Shown here in pieces: positions 19,421-29,354 of a stretch of 64,000 bases of DNA. Origin of the DNA: Bradyrhizobium iriomotense (GTDB lineage: Bacteria > Pseudomonadota > Alphaproteobacteria > Rhizobiales > Xanthobacteraceae); NCBI RefSeq assembly GCF_018130765.1, contig NZ_JAFCJZ010000010.1:124001-188000 (forward strand), given 5' to 3'. Position 1 is the first letter of the stretch, and the number at the start of each line of letters is the position of its first letter. The position numbers and the translations under genes were made by a program. The notes below the pieces were generated by a model. It searched no databases. It was not told the DNA's origin and saw only the letters and a list, made by a program, of their open reading frames with translations.

Positions 19421-20317
19421 ATGATGACACTCGCAATCCATGACCAGCGCCTGGCCAAGCCGGGCTCCCAGAACGCCGCGCTGCGCGACTATGATTCCGT
19501 GCGCCGGGCGATCGCGTTCATCTCGGAGAACTGGCGTGCGCAGCCGACCATCGAGGCGATGGCGGATGCGGCCGGCGTCACGCCCGATGAGCTGCATCAT
19601 CTGTTCCGTCGCTGGGCCTCGATCACGCCGAAGGCTTTTATGCAGGCGCTCACACTGGACCATGCGAAGGGCTTGCTGCGGGACTCCGCGAGCATCCTCG
19701 ACGCCGCGCTCGACTCAGGGCTTTCAGGCCCGGGCCGACTGCACGATCTCTTCGTCACCCATGAAGCGATGTCGCCGGGCGAATGGAAGAACGGCGGCGC
19801 GGGGCTCACCTTGCGCTACGGCTTCCATCCCTCGCCGTTCGGCACCGCCATCGTGATCGCGACCGACCGTGGCCTCTCGGGCCTCGCCTTCGCCGATCCC
19901 GGCGAGGAGAAGATCGCGCTCGCCGACATGACGCGGCGCTGGCCGAACGCGACCTATGTCGAGGATCACGAAGGCACCGCGCCGCTCGCCGCGCGCATCT
20001 TCGACCCGAAGCTCTGGCGGCCCGACCAGCCGCTGCGCGTGGTGCTGATCGGCACCGATTTCGAGGTGCGGGTGTGGGAGACGCTGCTGAAGATTCCGAT
20101 GGGCCGCGCGGTGTCCTATTCCGACATCGCCTGCAACATCGACAAGCCGAAGGCCTCGCGCGCCGTCGGCGCGGCCGTCGGCAAGAACCCGGTCTCGTTC
20201 GTCGTGCCCTGCCACCGCGCGCTCGGCAAGAGCGGCACACTCACCGGCTACCACTGGGGCATCACCCGCAAGCAGGCGATGCTGGGCTGGGAAGCCGGGC
20301 GGGTGGGGGTGCAGTAG
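19421..20317 (+). CDS. Bifunctional AraC-type HTH / methylated-DNA-protein cysteine methyltransferase (Ada-like)
   Basis: 298 residues. An AraC-type helix-turn-helix region occupies about residues 20-120 (IAFISENWRAQPTIEAMADAAGVTPDELHHLFRRW), and an O6-alkylguanine methyltransferase domain occupies the rest, ending with the active-site motif VPCHRALGKSGTLTGYHWG whose Cys accepts the alkyl group. The zinc-binding N-terminal domain of E. coli Ada, which senses methyl phosphotriesters, is absent, so any regulatory switching must differ. It repairs alkylated guanine and probably binds DNA as a regulator. Confidence 0.93.
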   Translation: MMTLAIHDQRLAKPGSQNAALRDYDSVRRAIAFISENWRAQPTIEAMADAAGVTPDELHHLFRRWASITPKAFMQALTLDHAKGLLRDSASILDAALDSGLSGPGRLHDLFVTHEAMSPGEWKNGGAGLTLRYGFHPSPFGTAIVIATDRGLSGLAFADPGEEKIALADMTRRWPNATYVEDHEGTAPLAARIFDPKLWRPDQPLRVVLIGTDFEVRVWETLLKIPMGRAVSYSDIACNIDKPKASRAVGAAVGKNPVSFVVPCHRALGKSGTLTGYHWGITRKQAMLGWEAGRVGVQ

Positions 20318-20320
20318 CTC

Positions 20321-20460
20321 GTCGTCCCGGCGAAGGCCGGGACCCATACCGCGTGATTTATCCGCGGCAGGCGGTATCAATCCCGCGCGGGACTGGACAA
20401 CTGCGAGTCTTCGCCAAATTCAGTTCGGTGGTTATGGGTCCCGGCCTTCGCCGGGACGAC
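20321..20460. repeat. Intergenic palindrome, GTCGTCCCGGC...GGGACGAC family
   Basis: GTCGTCCCGGCGAAGGCCGG at the left is inverted at the right as CCGGCCTTCGCCGGGACGAC, a perfect 20-base arm. It lies between convergent genes. Same family as 13587-13713. Confidence 0.9.
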
Positions 20461-20480
20461 ACCGAGATTCTGGATGCGCC

Positions 20481-21104
20481 TTACGATGCCAGATCCAGCT
20501 TCGACGCGACCGTCGAATCCGCATTCAGCCGGTAGATGATCGGCACGCCGGTGGCGAGCTCGCGCTTCAGAATGCCTTCCGGCGACAGCTTCTCCAGCAC
20601 CATGATCAGCGCGCGCAGCGAATTGCCGTGAGCGGCGACCAGCGTGCGCTTGCCGTTGAGCACGCCGGGGAGGATCTCCTGCACGTAGTAGGGCAATGCC
20701 CGCGCAAGCGTGTCCTTCAGGCTTTCGCCGCCGGGCGGCGGCACGTCGTAGGAGCGGCGCCAGACATGCACCTGCTCCTCGCCCCATTTCTTGCGAGCGT
20801 CGTCCTTGTTGAGGCCGGAGAGATCGCCATAGTCGCGCTCGTTCAGCGCGAGGTCCTTCGAGGTCGGCAGGCCCTCCTGGCCGAGCTCGCCGAGGATGAG
20901 GTCGAGCGTGTGCTGCGCGCGCGTCAAGACCGAGGTGAAGGCGACGTCGAACACGAGGCCTTGCGCCTTCAGCTTGCGGCCGGCTTCCTTGGCTTCCTTC
21001 ACGCCGAGCTCGGTGAGGTCAGGGTCCTTCCAGCCCGTGAACAGGTTCTTCAGATTCCATTCGCTCTGGCCGTGGCGCACGAGCACGAGGAGACGTTCAC
21101 TCAT
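20481..21104 (-). CDS. gpmA: 2,3-bisphosphoglycerate-dependent phosphoglycerate mutase
   Basis: 207 residues. GpmA interconverts 3- and 2-phosphoglycerate in glycolysis through a phosphohistidine. VRHGQSEWN (His11), FTGWKDPDLTELG, LNERDYGDLSGLNK, the VWRRSYDVPPPGGESL loop and the second histidine region VAAHGNSLRALIM are all present. The ATG at 21104 is preferred over the TTG one codon earlier. dapB lies 24 bases upstream on the same strand, so dapB-gpmA probably form one transcript. Confidence 0.96.
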   Translation of the reverse strand: MSERLLVLVRHGQSEWNLKNLFTGWKDPDLTELGVKEAKEAGRKLKAQGLVFDVAFTSVLTRAQHTLDLILGELGQEGLPTSKDLALNERDYGDLSGLNKDDARKKWGEEQVHVWRRSYDVPPPGGESLKDTLARALPYYVQEILPGVLNGKRTLVAAHGNSLRALIMVLEKLSPEGILKRELATGVPIIYRLNADSTVASKLDLAS

Positions 21105-21128
21105 CAACTGCTTTCCGTGTTGTTCAGT

Positions 21129-21944
21129 TCAGATGTCGGACAGGCCGAGCACGTCGGCCATGGAGTAGTGCCCCGGCGCCTTGCCGTGCGCCCACAGCGC
21201 TGCCTTGAGCGCACCGTGCGCGAACAGCATGCGGTCCTCGGCCTGATGCGACAGCGTCAGGCGCTCGAACGGGCCGAGGAAGGTCACGCTGTGGTCGCCG
21301 GCCACGGTGCCGCCGCGCAAGGAGGCGAAACCGATATTGCCCGGCCGGCGCGCACCGGTGATGCCGTCACGGCCACGCTCGGAATGTTCATCGAGGGTAA
21401 CGCCGCGGCCGCTGGCTGCCGCCTGGCCCAGCATCAGTGCAGTTCCCGAGGGCGCATCGACCTTCATGCGGTGATGGGTCTCGACGATCTCGATGTCAAA
21501 GGTCTGGTCGAGCGCCTTGGCGACGCGCTTGACCACGGCGGCGAGCAGATTGACGCCCAGGCTCATATTGCCCGACTGCACCACCACCGCGCGGTTGGTG
21601 ACGCTCTTGATCACCGCGTTGTCGGATCCGGACAACCCGGTGGTGCCGATGACATGCACGATACCGCGCTCGGCGGCGATCGCGACATTGGCGATGGTCG
21701 CGGCCGGCACGGTGAAATCGAGGATGCCGTCGGCGTCCTTGGACATCGCCCAGAGATCAGCGGAGAGCTTGATGCCATTGGCCGGCAGGCCTGCGAGCAC
21801 GCCGGCATCCTTGCCGAGCAAGTCGGAGCCCGGCGCCTCCAGCGCCCCCGCCAGCACCGCGCCTTTGCTCTCGGCAATCGCCCGAACCAGCGCGCGGCCC
21901 ATCCGGCCGCCGGCTCCTGCAACAATCAAGCGCATGTCGGACAT
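21129..21944 (-). CDS. dapB: 4-hydroxy-tetrahydrodipicolinate reductase
   Basis: DapB makes tetrahydrodipicolinate for lysine and diaminopimelate, needed for peptidoglycan. The 271-residue product has the nucleotide-binding start RLIVAGAGGRMGRAL, the DFTVPAAT motif and the family signature ETHHRMKVDAPSGTA with the catalytic His and Lys. AGAGGAT precedes the ATG at 21944. It is upstream of gpmA. Confidence 0.96.
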   Translation of the reverse strand: MSDMRLIVAGAGGRMGRALVRAIAESKGAVLAGALEAPGSDLLGKDAGVLAGLPANGIKLSADLWAMSKDADGILDFTVPAATIANVAIAAERGIVHVIGTTGLSGSDNAVIKSVTNRAVVVQSGNMSLGVNLLAAVVKRVAKALDQTFDIEIVETHHRMKVDAPSGTALMLGQAAASGRGVTLDEHSERGRDGITGARRPGNIGFASLRGGTVAGDHSVTFLGPFERLTLSHQAEDRMLFAHGALKAALWAHGKAPGHYSMADVLGLSDI

Positions 21945-22015
21945 GGTGTGATCCTCTTCGGACGCCGTTGTAGCGGGGGGATGCAGTTCCGGCAACCGAG
22001 GGGGAATCACAGGCC

Positions 22016-22095
22016 GTCATTCCGGGATGGTCCGAAGGACCAGACCCGGAATCTCGAGATTCCGGGTTCGATGCTGCGCATCGCCCCGGAATGAC
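22016..22095. repeat. Intergenic palindrome, GTCATTCCGGG family
   Basis: GTCATTCCGGG and its inverted copy CCCCGGAATGAC bound an interior with CCGGAATCTCGAGATTCCGG. It separates DUF1330 from dapB on the same strand and may end the upstream transcript. Confidence 0.85.
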
Positions 22096-22103
22096 AATGG
22101 GCC

Positions 22104-22415
22104 TCAGCCGTCCTGCGGCTGCGGGCCGTCATAGCCCTCGATGATGATGAGGTCGGCGATCGAGTGCGGCTGGCGCACCTTGATGTTGGCCTGGTATTCC
22201 GGCGAGTTGTAGCAGGCGATCGCGGTCTGGTAGTCCGGGAATTCGATCACGACGTTGCGGGTGCGGCTGGCGCCCTCGACGGTGGTGAACTTGCCGCCGC
22301 GGACGGCGAAGCGGCCGCCCCATTTCTTGAAGATTGGGCCGTTGGCGACGACGTAGGGCTTGTAGCCCTCGTCATTGTTCACGTCGACGCGTCCGATCCA
22401 GTAGCCTTTTGCCAT
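22104..22415 (-). CDS. DUF1330 domain protein
   Basis: 103 residues with the DUF1330 pattern: KGYWIGRVDVNNDEGYKPYV, RFAVRGGKFTTVEG and NVVIEFPDYQTAIACYNSPEYQ. This is a dimeric ferredoxin-like alpha/beta-barrel family with no established reaction. AAGGGAGAAGAAG precedes the ATG. It lies 25 bases downstream of pyrF on the same strand and is probably co-transcribed with it. Confidence 0.9.
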   Translation of the reverse strand: MAKGYWIGRVDVNNDEGYKPYVVANGPIFKKWGGRFAVRGGKFTTVEGASRTRNVVIEFPDYQTAIACYNSPEYQANIKVRQPHSIADLIIIEGYDGPQPQDG

Positions 22416-22440
22416 TCTTCTTCTCCCTTGTTGTTGGTGG

Positions 22441-23151
22441 TTAGCCGAGCGCTTGCGCGATCTCAGCGTGGATGGCGTCCGCGACAGCCTTCGGGTCAGT
22501 GGCTTCCACCACCGGCCGTCCGACGACGAGATAATCGGCGCCCGCGGTGATCGCACGGCCGGGCGTCATGATGCGCTTCTGGTCGCCGCTGGCAGCGCCC
22601 GCCGGACGAATGCCGGGTGTGACGAGGCTCATCTGATGGCCGACGATCTTGCGCAGGCTACCTACCTCCTCGGGTGAGGACACGAGGCCATCAACACCGA
22701 GCACCTGCGCCTGCTGCGCGCGCGCCTCGACCAGCTCGGAGACGCTGAGCCGATAACCTGCGGCGTGCAGATCGTCGTCGTTGTAGGACGTCAGCACCGT
22801 GACGGCGAGAATCTTCACGCTGGCACTGCCGCGGCCTTCGACGGCGCCCTTCATGGTCTGCGGATAGGCGTGCACTGTGACGAAGGTCGCGCCCAGCTTC
22901 GCGACGCTCTCCACACCACGCGTCACCGTGTTGCCGATGTCGTGCATCTTGAGATCGGCAAAGACCTTCTTGCCCCTGTCGGCGAGCTTGCCGATCAACG
23001 GCAGTCCACCGGCATAAGCGAGCTGATAGCCGATCTTGTAGAACGAGACGCTGTCGCCGAGTTTTGCGATCATCGCCTCCGCGGCATCGACGCTGGGCAG
23101 ATCGAGTGCGACGATCAGGCGGTCTTTCGGGGCGATTTCGGCGGGCTGCAT
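22441..23151 (-). CDS. pyrF: Orotidine 5'-phosphate decarboxylase
   Basis: PyrF makes UMP from OMP, the last step of de novo pyrimidine synthesis. 236 residues with the catalytic Asp/Lys array FADLKMHDIGNTV (about residues 65-77), the N-terminal LIVALDLPSVDAAE and the phosphate-binding end YLVVGRPV. Length is typical. The FMN reductase gene ends 6 bases upstream, and DUF1330 follows, suggesting a three-gene unit. Confidence 0.96.
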   Translation of the reverse strand: MQPAEIAPKDRLIVALDLPSVDAAEAMIAKLGDSVSFYKIGYQLAYAGGLPLIGKLADRGKKVFADLKMHDIGNTVTRGVESVAKLGATFVTVHAYPQTMKGAVEGRGSASVKILAVTVLTSYNDDDLHAAGYRLSVSELVEARAQQAQVLGVDGLVSSPEEVGSLRKIVGHQMSLVTPGIRPAGAASGDQKRIMTPGRAITAGADYLVVGRPVVEATDPKAVADAIHAEIAQALG

Positions 23152-23157
23152 GTCACC

Positions 23158-23736
23158 TCACATCATGCGTTGGGAAACGTCGATCAACTGCGCTACCAGC
23201 TCCTTCAACGCGGCGATATCGCCCTCGTTCTTCAGCCTGTCCATATCGTCATAGGCATCGTTGGCAAAGGCGAGCGTGAGCTGGCTGGCAATCACATTGG
23301 CGTGGCAGGAGGTCAGGATCAGCCGCAATGCCTGGAGCGCGCGGGCGGCACCTAACCGGCTCTGCGAAGCGCCGGCGAGCGCAAAGGTGCGATTGCGGAA
23401 CACCTCGCCGCGCACCTCGTGCAGATCGTGGACGCGGCTGACCCAGTCGATCGCGTTCTTCAGGAGCGGCGGCACCGAGGCATTGTATTCGGGCGAGACG
23501 ATCAGCACGCCGTGATGCGCACCGATCATGCGCTTGAGATTGATCGCGTTCTTGGGCACGCCGGACTTGGCCTGGAGATCGCCGTCGTAGATCGGCAGCG
23601 GAAAATCGGCGAGCGAGATGCGGGTGACGTCGACGCCGGCCCGGGCGAATTCATAGGCGGCGACCGCCGCCAGCTTCGCATTGTGCGAGCCGGTGCGTAG
23701 CGAGCCGGGAATGACCAGGATTTTGGGTGCGGACAT
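23158..23736 (-). CDS. NADPH-dependent FMN reductase (flavodoxin-like)
   Basis: 192 residues from the ATG at 23736 (an ATG three codons earlier is also possible). The flavodoxin-like fold shows at PGSLRTGSHNAKLA (phosphate of FMN) and SPEYNASVPPLLKNAIDWVSR, the hallmark of the NADPH-dependent FMN reductase/azoreductase family. It transfers electrons from NAD(P)H to flavin or quinone substrates in the cytoplasm; the natural substrate is unknown. It precedes pyrF by six bases. Confidence 0.88.
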   Translation of the reverse strand: MSAPKILVIPGSLRTGSHNAKLAAVAAYEFARAGVDVTRISLADFPLPIYDGDLQAKSGVPKNAINLKRMIGAHHGVLIVSPEYNASVPPLLKNAIDWVSRVHDLHEVRGEVFRNRTFALAGASQSRLGAARALQALRLILTSCHANVIASQLTLAFANDAYDDMDRLKNEGDIAALKELVAQLIDVSQRMM

Positions 23737-23793
23737 CCGATCCATTGCGTTCGGCGAAACGAGCCCGCCGCGCAGAGAGCAATGCCGGCGGAA

Positions 23794-24393
23794 TTAGTGC
23801 TTGCGATACACCCAGACGCGGGCCGGCGGAAGGTTCATCCAGATCCGTTCCGAGGCCTCTGTGGACACGCCGGGCAGCGATTTCGGGATCGGCGGTACTA
23901 CCGCATAGGTGAACTGGACAAAGGGCGCGCCGGGCGCGAGCGCCGTGAAGGCGTCGCGAATGAGCCGCAGCCGCGTCAGCATCGGTTTCGTCACCAGCGG
24001 CAGGCCCGAGACGACCGCGCTGGCGGGCGTGCTCAGCACGTTCCAGAGCGTGTCACGCAGGCGATAGGCATCGCCCTGCACGACCTTGGCTTGCGGGTAG
24101 CGATCGCGCAGCAGCGCGCAGAAACCGGGATTGTATTCGACGAGGACGAGACGCTTCTGGTCGACGCCACGCTCGATCAGCGCCGAGGTGATGGCGCCGG
24201 TACCGGGCCCGAGCTCGACCACCGGGGCGTCGGAGTCGACATCGACATAGTGAGCCATGGTCCGGGCCAGCAGCTTGCCGGACGGCATCACCGCGCCCAT
24301 GTGGAGCGGCTTTTCGATCCACGATCTCAGAAAGCGCACCTCGTCATCGAGACGAGGCTTCTTCAACGCACGCGCGGACGATGGCAATGGCAT
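23794..24393 (-). CDS. pmtA: PmtA-like phospholipid N-methyltransferase / SAM-dependent methyltransferase
   Basis: 199 residues. The SAM-binding motif is VVELGPGTGAITSALIERG, and the N-terminus (FLRSWIEKPLHMGAVMPSGKLLARTMA) matches Sinorhizobium-type phosphatidylethanolamine N-methyltransferases and related rRNA adenine dimethylase-like proteins. In Bradyrhizobium a PmtA of this type starts phosphatidylcholine synthesis. Its place downstream of dnaKJ fits my recollection of B. japonicum, but I could not check it. The symbol is therefore tentative, because the family also contains other methyltransferases. 88 bases separate it from dnaJ. Confidence 0.75.
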   Translation of the reverse strand: MPLPSSARALKKPRLDDEVRFLRSWIEKPLHMGAVMPSGKLLARTMAHYVDVDSDAPVVELGPGTGAITSALIERGVDQKRLVLVEYNPGFCALLRDRYPQAKVVQGDAYRLRDTLWNVLSTPASAVVSGLPLVTKPMLTRLRLIRDAFTALAPGAPFVQFTYAVVPPIPKSLPGVSTEASERIWMNLPPARVWVYRKH

Positions 24394-24481
24394 GTCTGGA
24401 CCGGACGGGACCGCGGGACCGCGGCGTGTCAGAAAATGGTCATAAACAGGTATAGGCCGCAGGCGATACGGTCAAGCCGAC

Positions 24482-25603
24482 TCAGTTCGCCCGATTACCG
24501 AAGAAGTCCTTGACCTTGGCGAAGAAACCCTCGGATTCCGGCTGGGTGTTGCCGGAGGAGAGCTTTTCGAACTCGGCCAGCAATTCCTGCTGCTTCTTGG
24601 TGAGGTTCTGCGGGGTCTCGACCACGACCTGGACATACATGTCGCCGGTCTGGCGCGACCGCAGCACCGGCATGCCTTTTGATGCAATGCGGAATCGACG
24701 GTTGGACTGGGTCCCGGCCGGCACCTTCACCTTGGCCTTGGCCTTGTCGATGGTCGGCACCTCGAATTCGCCGCCGAGGGCGGCCGTCACCATCGAGATC
24801 GGCACCCGGCAATGCAGGTCGGCGCCGTCGCGCCGGAAGAACTGGTGCTGGGCCAGCGACAGGAAGATGTAGAGGTCGCCGGGCGGACCGCCACGGACAC
24901 CGGCCTCGCCTTCGCCGGCGAGCCTGATCCGCGTGCCGTCCTCGACGCCTTGGGGAATGTTGACCGAAAGCGTGCGCTCGCGGGTGACGCGGCCCTGTCC
25001 CGAGCAGGACGGACAGGCGTCCTCGATCATCTGGCCGCGGCCCTGGCAGCCCGGGCAGGTGCGTTCGAGCGTGAAGAAGCCCTGCGACTGCCGCACGCGG
25101 CCGGCGCCGCCGCAGCTCGAGCAGGTCTTCGGCTTGGTGCCGGCCTTGGCGCCGATGCCCGAGCAGGCCTCGCAGGTGACCGAGACCGGAATCTCGATCT
25201 GCGCGGTCTTGCCGCCAAAGGCTTCCTCGAGCGTGATCTCCATGTTGTAGCGCAGGTCGGCGCCGCGCTCACGGCCACCGCGGCCGCGCTGTCCGGCCAT
25301 GCCGAACAAATCCTCGAAAATGTCGGAGAAGGAAGAGGCGAAGCCTGCGCCGAAACCGGCACCGCCGCCGCCCTGCTCGAAGGCGGCATGGCCGAAACGG
25401 TCATAGGCGGCGCGCTTGTCCTTGTCCTTCAGGACCTCGTAGGCCTCGTTGATTTCCTTGAACTTGACCTCGCTGGTGTCGTCCCCGGGATTGCGGTCGG
25501 GGTGGAACTTCATCGCCAGCTTGCGGAAGGACGATTTCAGGACGGAATCGTCAGCGGTGCGTTCGACTTCGAGGGTTTCGTAATAGCAGCGCTTGGTGGA
25601 CAT
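24482..25603 (-). CDS. dnaJ: Chaperone protein DnaJ
   Basis: 373 residues with the full type I layout: J domain with FHPDRNPG (HPD motif, about residue 33), Gly/Phe-rich linker (GGGGAGFGAGFASSFSDIFEDLFG), four zinc-finger CxxCxGxG repeats (CEACSGIG, CSSCGGAG, CPGCQGRG, CPSCSGQG), then the substrate-binding C-domain. DnaJ stimulates DnaK ATPase and delivers unfolded proteins. It lies 245 bases downstream of dnaK; two hairpins in that gap may reduce read-through. Confidence 0.98.
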   Translation of the reverse strand: MSTKRCYYETLEVERTADDSVLKSSFRKLAMKFHPDRNPGDDTSEVKFKEINEAYEVLKDKDKRAAYDRFGHAAFEQGGGGAGFGAGFASSFSDIFEDLFGMAGQRGRGGRERGADLRYNMEITLEEAFGGKTAQIEIPVSVTCEACSGIGAKAGTKPKTCSSCGGAGRVRQSQGFFTLERTCPGCQGRGQMIEDACPSCSGQGRVTRERTLSVNIPQGVEDGTRIRLAGEGEAGVRGGPPGDLYIFLSLAQHQFFRRDGADLHCRVPISMVTAALGGEFEVPTIDKAKAKVKVPAGTQSNRRFRIASKGMPVLRSRQTGDMYVQVVVETPQNLTKKQQELLAEFEKLSSGNTQPESEGFFAKVKDFFGNRAN

Positions 25604-25740
25604 GGCGGGCTCGGTCTATCCAATCGCGAATCAAGTCGGAGCGAAACAACGTCGCCACGCGACCATATAGGCAGCCTTCTGCTTTGCGGCAGAGGGCTGC
25701 ATGGCAGTGTTGAACATAGATGCTGGGAATTGATTGATCG

Positions 25741-25799
25741 TAACGGGCATCCCGCCCGTTAAGCCCGACACGACGGCCTCCCCCCTGAGGGGGGAAGCC
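25741..25799 (-). terminator. Two stem-loops between dnaK and dnaJ
   Basis: First stem TAACGGGC/GCCCGTTA (25741-25761, 5-base loop). Second stem with CCCCCC/GGGGGG and outer GGC/GCC (25775-25799). They lie downstream of the dnaK stop on the minus strand and probably attenuate or stabilise the dnaK end of the message; no U-run is obvious. Confidence 0.55.
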
Positions 25800-25848
25800 A
25801 GAGAAGCGTGTGGGGTCCAAGCTGTCCGCATCATCACCCTCTTGGGGT

Positions 25849-27750
<1,902 letters not shown>

Positions 27751-27852
27751 GGTCCTGATATCCTTCTTTTTGCGGCAGGTTGGCTGGGCCCAGAAGGCAC
27801 CCGAACCGAAACCCCCTAAGATCAAACATCCGCGATATTGCGATGATTGAGG

Positions 27853-27883
27853 CTCATATAGGAGGGGGGGAGGGGGCCGCAAG
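27853..27883 (-). promoter_or_regulatory. RpoH (sigma-32) heat-shock promoter of dnaK
   Basis: Read on the minus strand: CTTG, 17 bases, then CCTATATGAG. This matches the alphaproteobacterial RpoH consensus CTTG-N17/18-CYTATNTNNG at every defined position, and points at dnaK. Confidence 0.88.
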
Positions 27884-28142
27884 GACCGAAGCAACGTTTC
27901 GGCCGTGAAAACATTGGGTTTTAGGAGCTGATATCCGGGCTCAACCGCCCTTGCGGGTGAGGAAATATTAACAGGTCCGCCGATCCGCTACGCCGCCCCG
28001 GCAACCCGCCACACCCTGTTACGACGGGGCCAAACCCGCTAAAAGGCGGGCCGGCCGACAGCGGCGCCAACGCTGCCTCGCGCGACAAAGCGCCCGGTGG
28101 CCGACCATCGAACGGCCTCAATGTGAACCAATCAGAGTGCCC

Positions 28143-29084
28143 ATGAAGCTGACCCGTCCCCTCGCCGCGCTCGCCCTTCTCGTTGCCTCCGCGCTTCCTG
28201 CCCTGGCTGCCGACGCCGTCTTCCCGCCCGGCCTGCGCCTCGGCATGGTGCCCTTGGTCGGCCTCAGCACGGCAAAGACCTTTCCGGGCTTCGAGAGCGA
28301 GGACGGCAGCGTCAAGGTGCTGATCACCGAGCTGCCGCCGGCCGCCTATGGCGAGGTCGTGAGCGCCTTCAATTCCAATCCGGCCGGCACTGGCGGCGTC
28401 AAGCAGGACAAGATCGAGACGCCCGCGGGCCTTGCCTATTTCACCACCGAGAGCGGCAAGGCCGGCGAGACCCCGGTGAAGCGCTATTCGATGATCGTGC
28501 CCGGCGCCGGCTTCTCCGGCTATGTCGCGGTGCAGATCCCGGAGAATGCGACCAAGATCTACACCGACGAGGCGGTGCGCCAGATGTTCGCGAGCGCCAC
28601 CACCCGCAAGCAGGTCTCGGCCGAAGAGCAGATCGCGCTGATGCCGTTCAAGATCACCGATCTCGCCGACTTCAAGGACATCCGCACGCTGGCGCCGGGC
28701 TCCAGCATCATCCTGGCCGACGGCAACGAGAGCGCAGGCTACGAGTCGAAGCCGTTCATGATCCTCGGCCTGATCGGCGCCACCCCCCAAGCCGCCGACG
28801 ATCGCGCCCGCTTCGCCCAGGAGGCCGCGCTGCAGATCCCCGGCGTGCGCGAATCCCGCGTCACCATGTCGGAGCCGATCCGCATCAACGGCCAGCAGGG
28901 CTTTGAGACCCGGATCGACGGCGTCAGCGGCAAGGACAAGACGCCGGTGACCGTGGTGCAGTGGATCCGCTTCTCCAGCGGCGGCGCTTCTTTGCGCATC
29001 ATCGCCAGCGCCCCGCGCGACCAGTGGCAAGCCGCCTTCACCCGCTTCCGCGCCGTGCGCGACGGGATTCAGCCGAAGGGGTAG
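28143..29084 (+). CDS. Exported protein of unknown function
   Basis: 313 residues with a Sec signal peptide (KLTRPLAALALLVASALPALAADA). The mature part is soluble and alternates short strands and loops (VPLVGLSTAKTFPGFES, KVLITELPPAAYGEVV, TVVQWIRFSSGGASLRIIASAPRDQW), probably a periplasmic domain. It is conserved-looking in Bradyrhizobium-type genomes by impression only; no Pfam family is recognised. It is divergent from dnaK with about 390 bases between the starts, a gap holding the RpoH promoter and otherwise nothing I can name. Confidence 0.7.
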   Translation: MKLTRPLAALALLVASALPALAADAVFPPGLRLGMVPLVGLSTAKTFPGFESEDGSVKVLITELPPAAYGEVVSAFNSNPAGTGGVKQDKIETPAGLAYFTTESGKAGETPVKRYSMIVPGAGFSGYVAVQIPENATKIYTDEAVRQMFASATTRKQVSAEEQIALMPFKITDLADFKDIRTLAPGSSIILADGNESAGYESKPFMILGLIGATPQAADDRARFAQEAALQIPGVRESRVTMSEPIRINGQQGFETRIDGVSGKDKTPVTVVQWIRFSSGGASLRIIASAPRDQWQAAFTRFRAVRDGIQPKG

Positions 29085-29103
29085 GCGCAGTCACGCGCGA
29101 GAT

Positions 29104-29232
29104 GCGCTCCCTCCCCCGCCTGCGGGGGAGGGTTGGGGAGAGGGTGTCTCCGCAATCGAGAACCCCCAAGAGGAGAAAGCCCTCACCCGCCGCGCTCTGC
29201 GAGCGCAGCGACCTCTCCCGCAAGCGGGAGAG
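29104..29232. repeat. Intergenic palindrome, same family as the arms around the DUF559 gene
   Basis: The left part (CTCCCTCCCCCGCCTGCGGGGGAGGGTTGGGG) resembles the left arm at 7279-7321, and the right end is CCTCTCCCGCAAGCGGGAGAGG. This copy holds no gene, only an inner GCGCTCTGCGAGCGC hairpin. Confidence 0.8.
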
Positions 29233-29354
29233 GTGCACCGAGCACGCCGCGAGAGCCCAACCCCTCACCAATGCCGGCTGCATTTTCGGGCTTCTGTTCG
29301 TATACGAACGGAACTAGGCTTCCCCGGTTGGATCATCCTGGAGGGAGGCGAACG

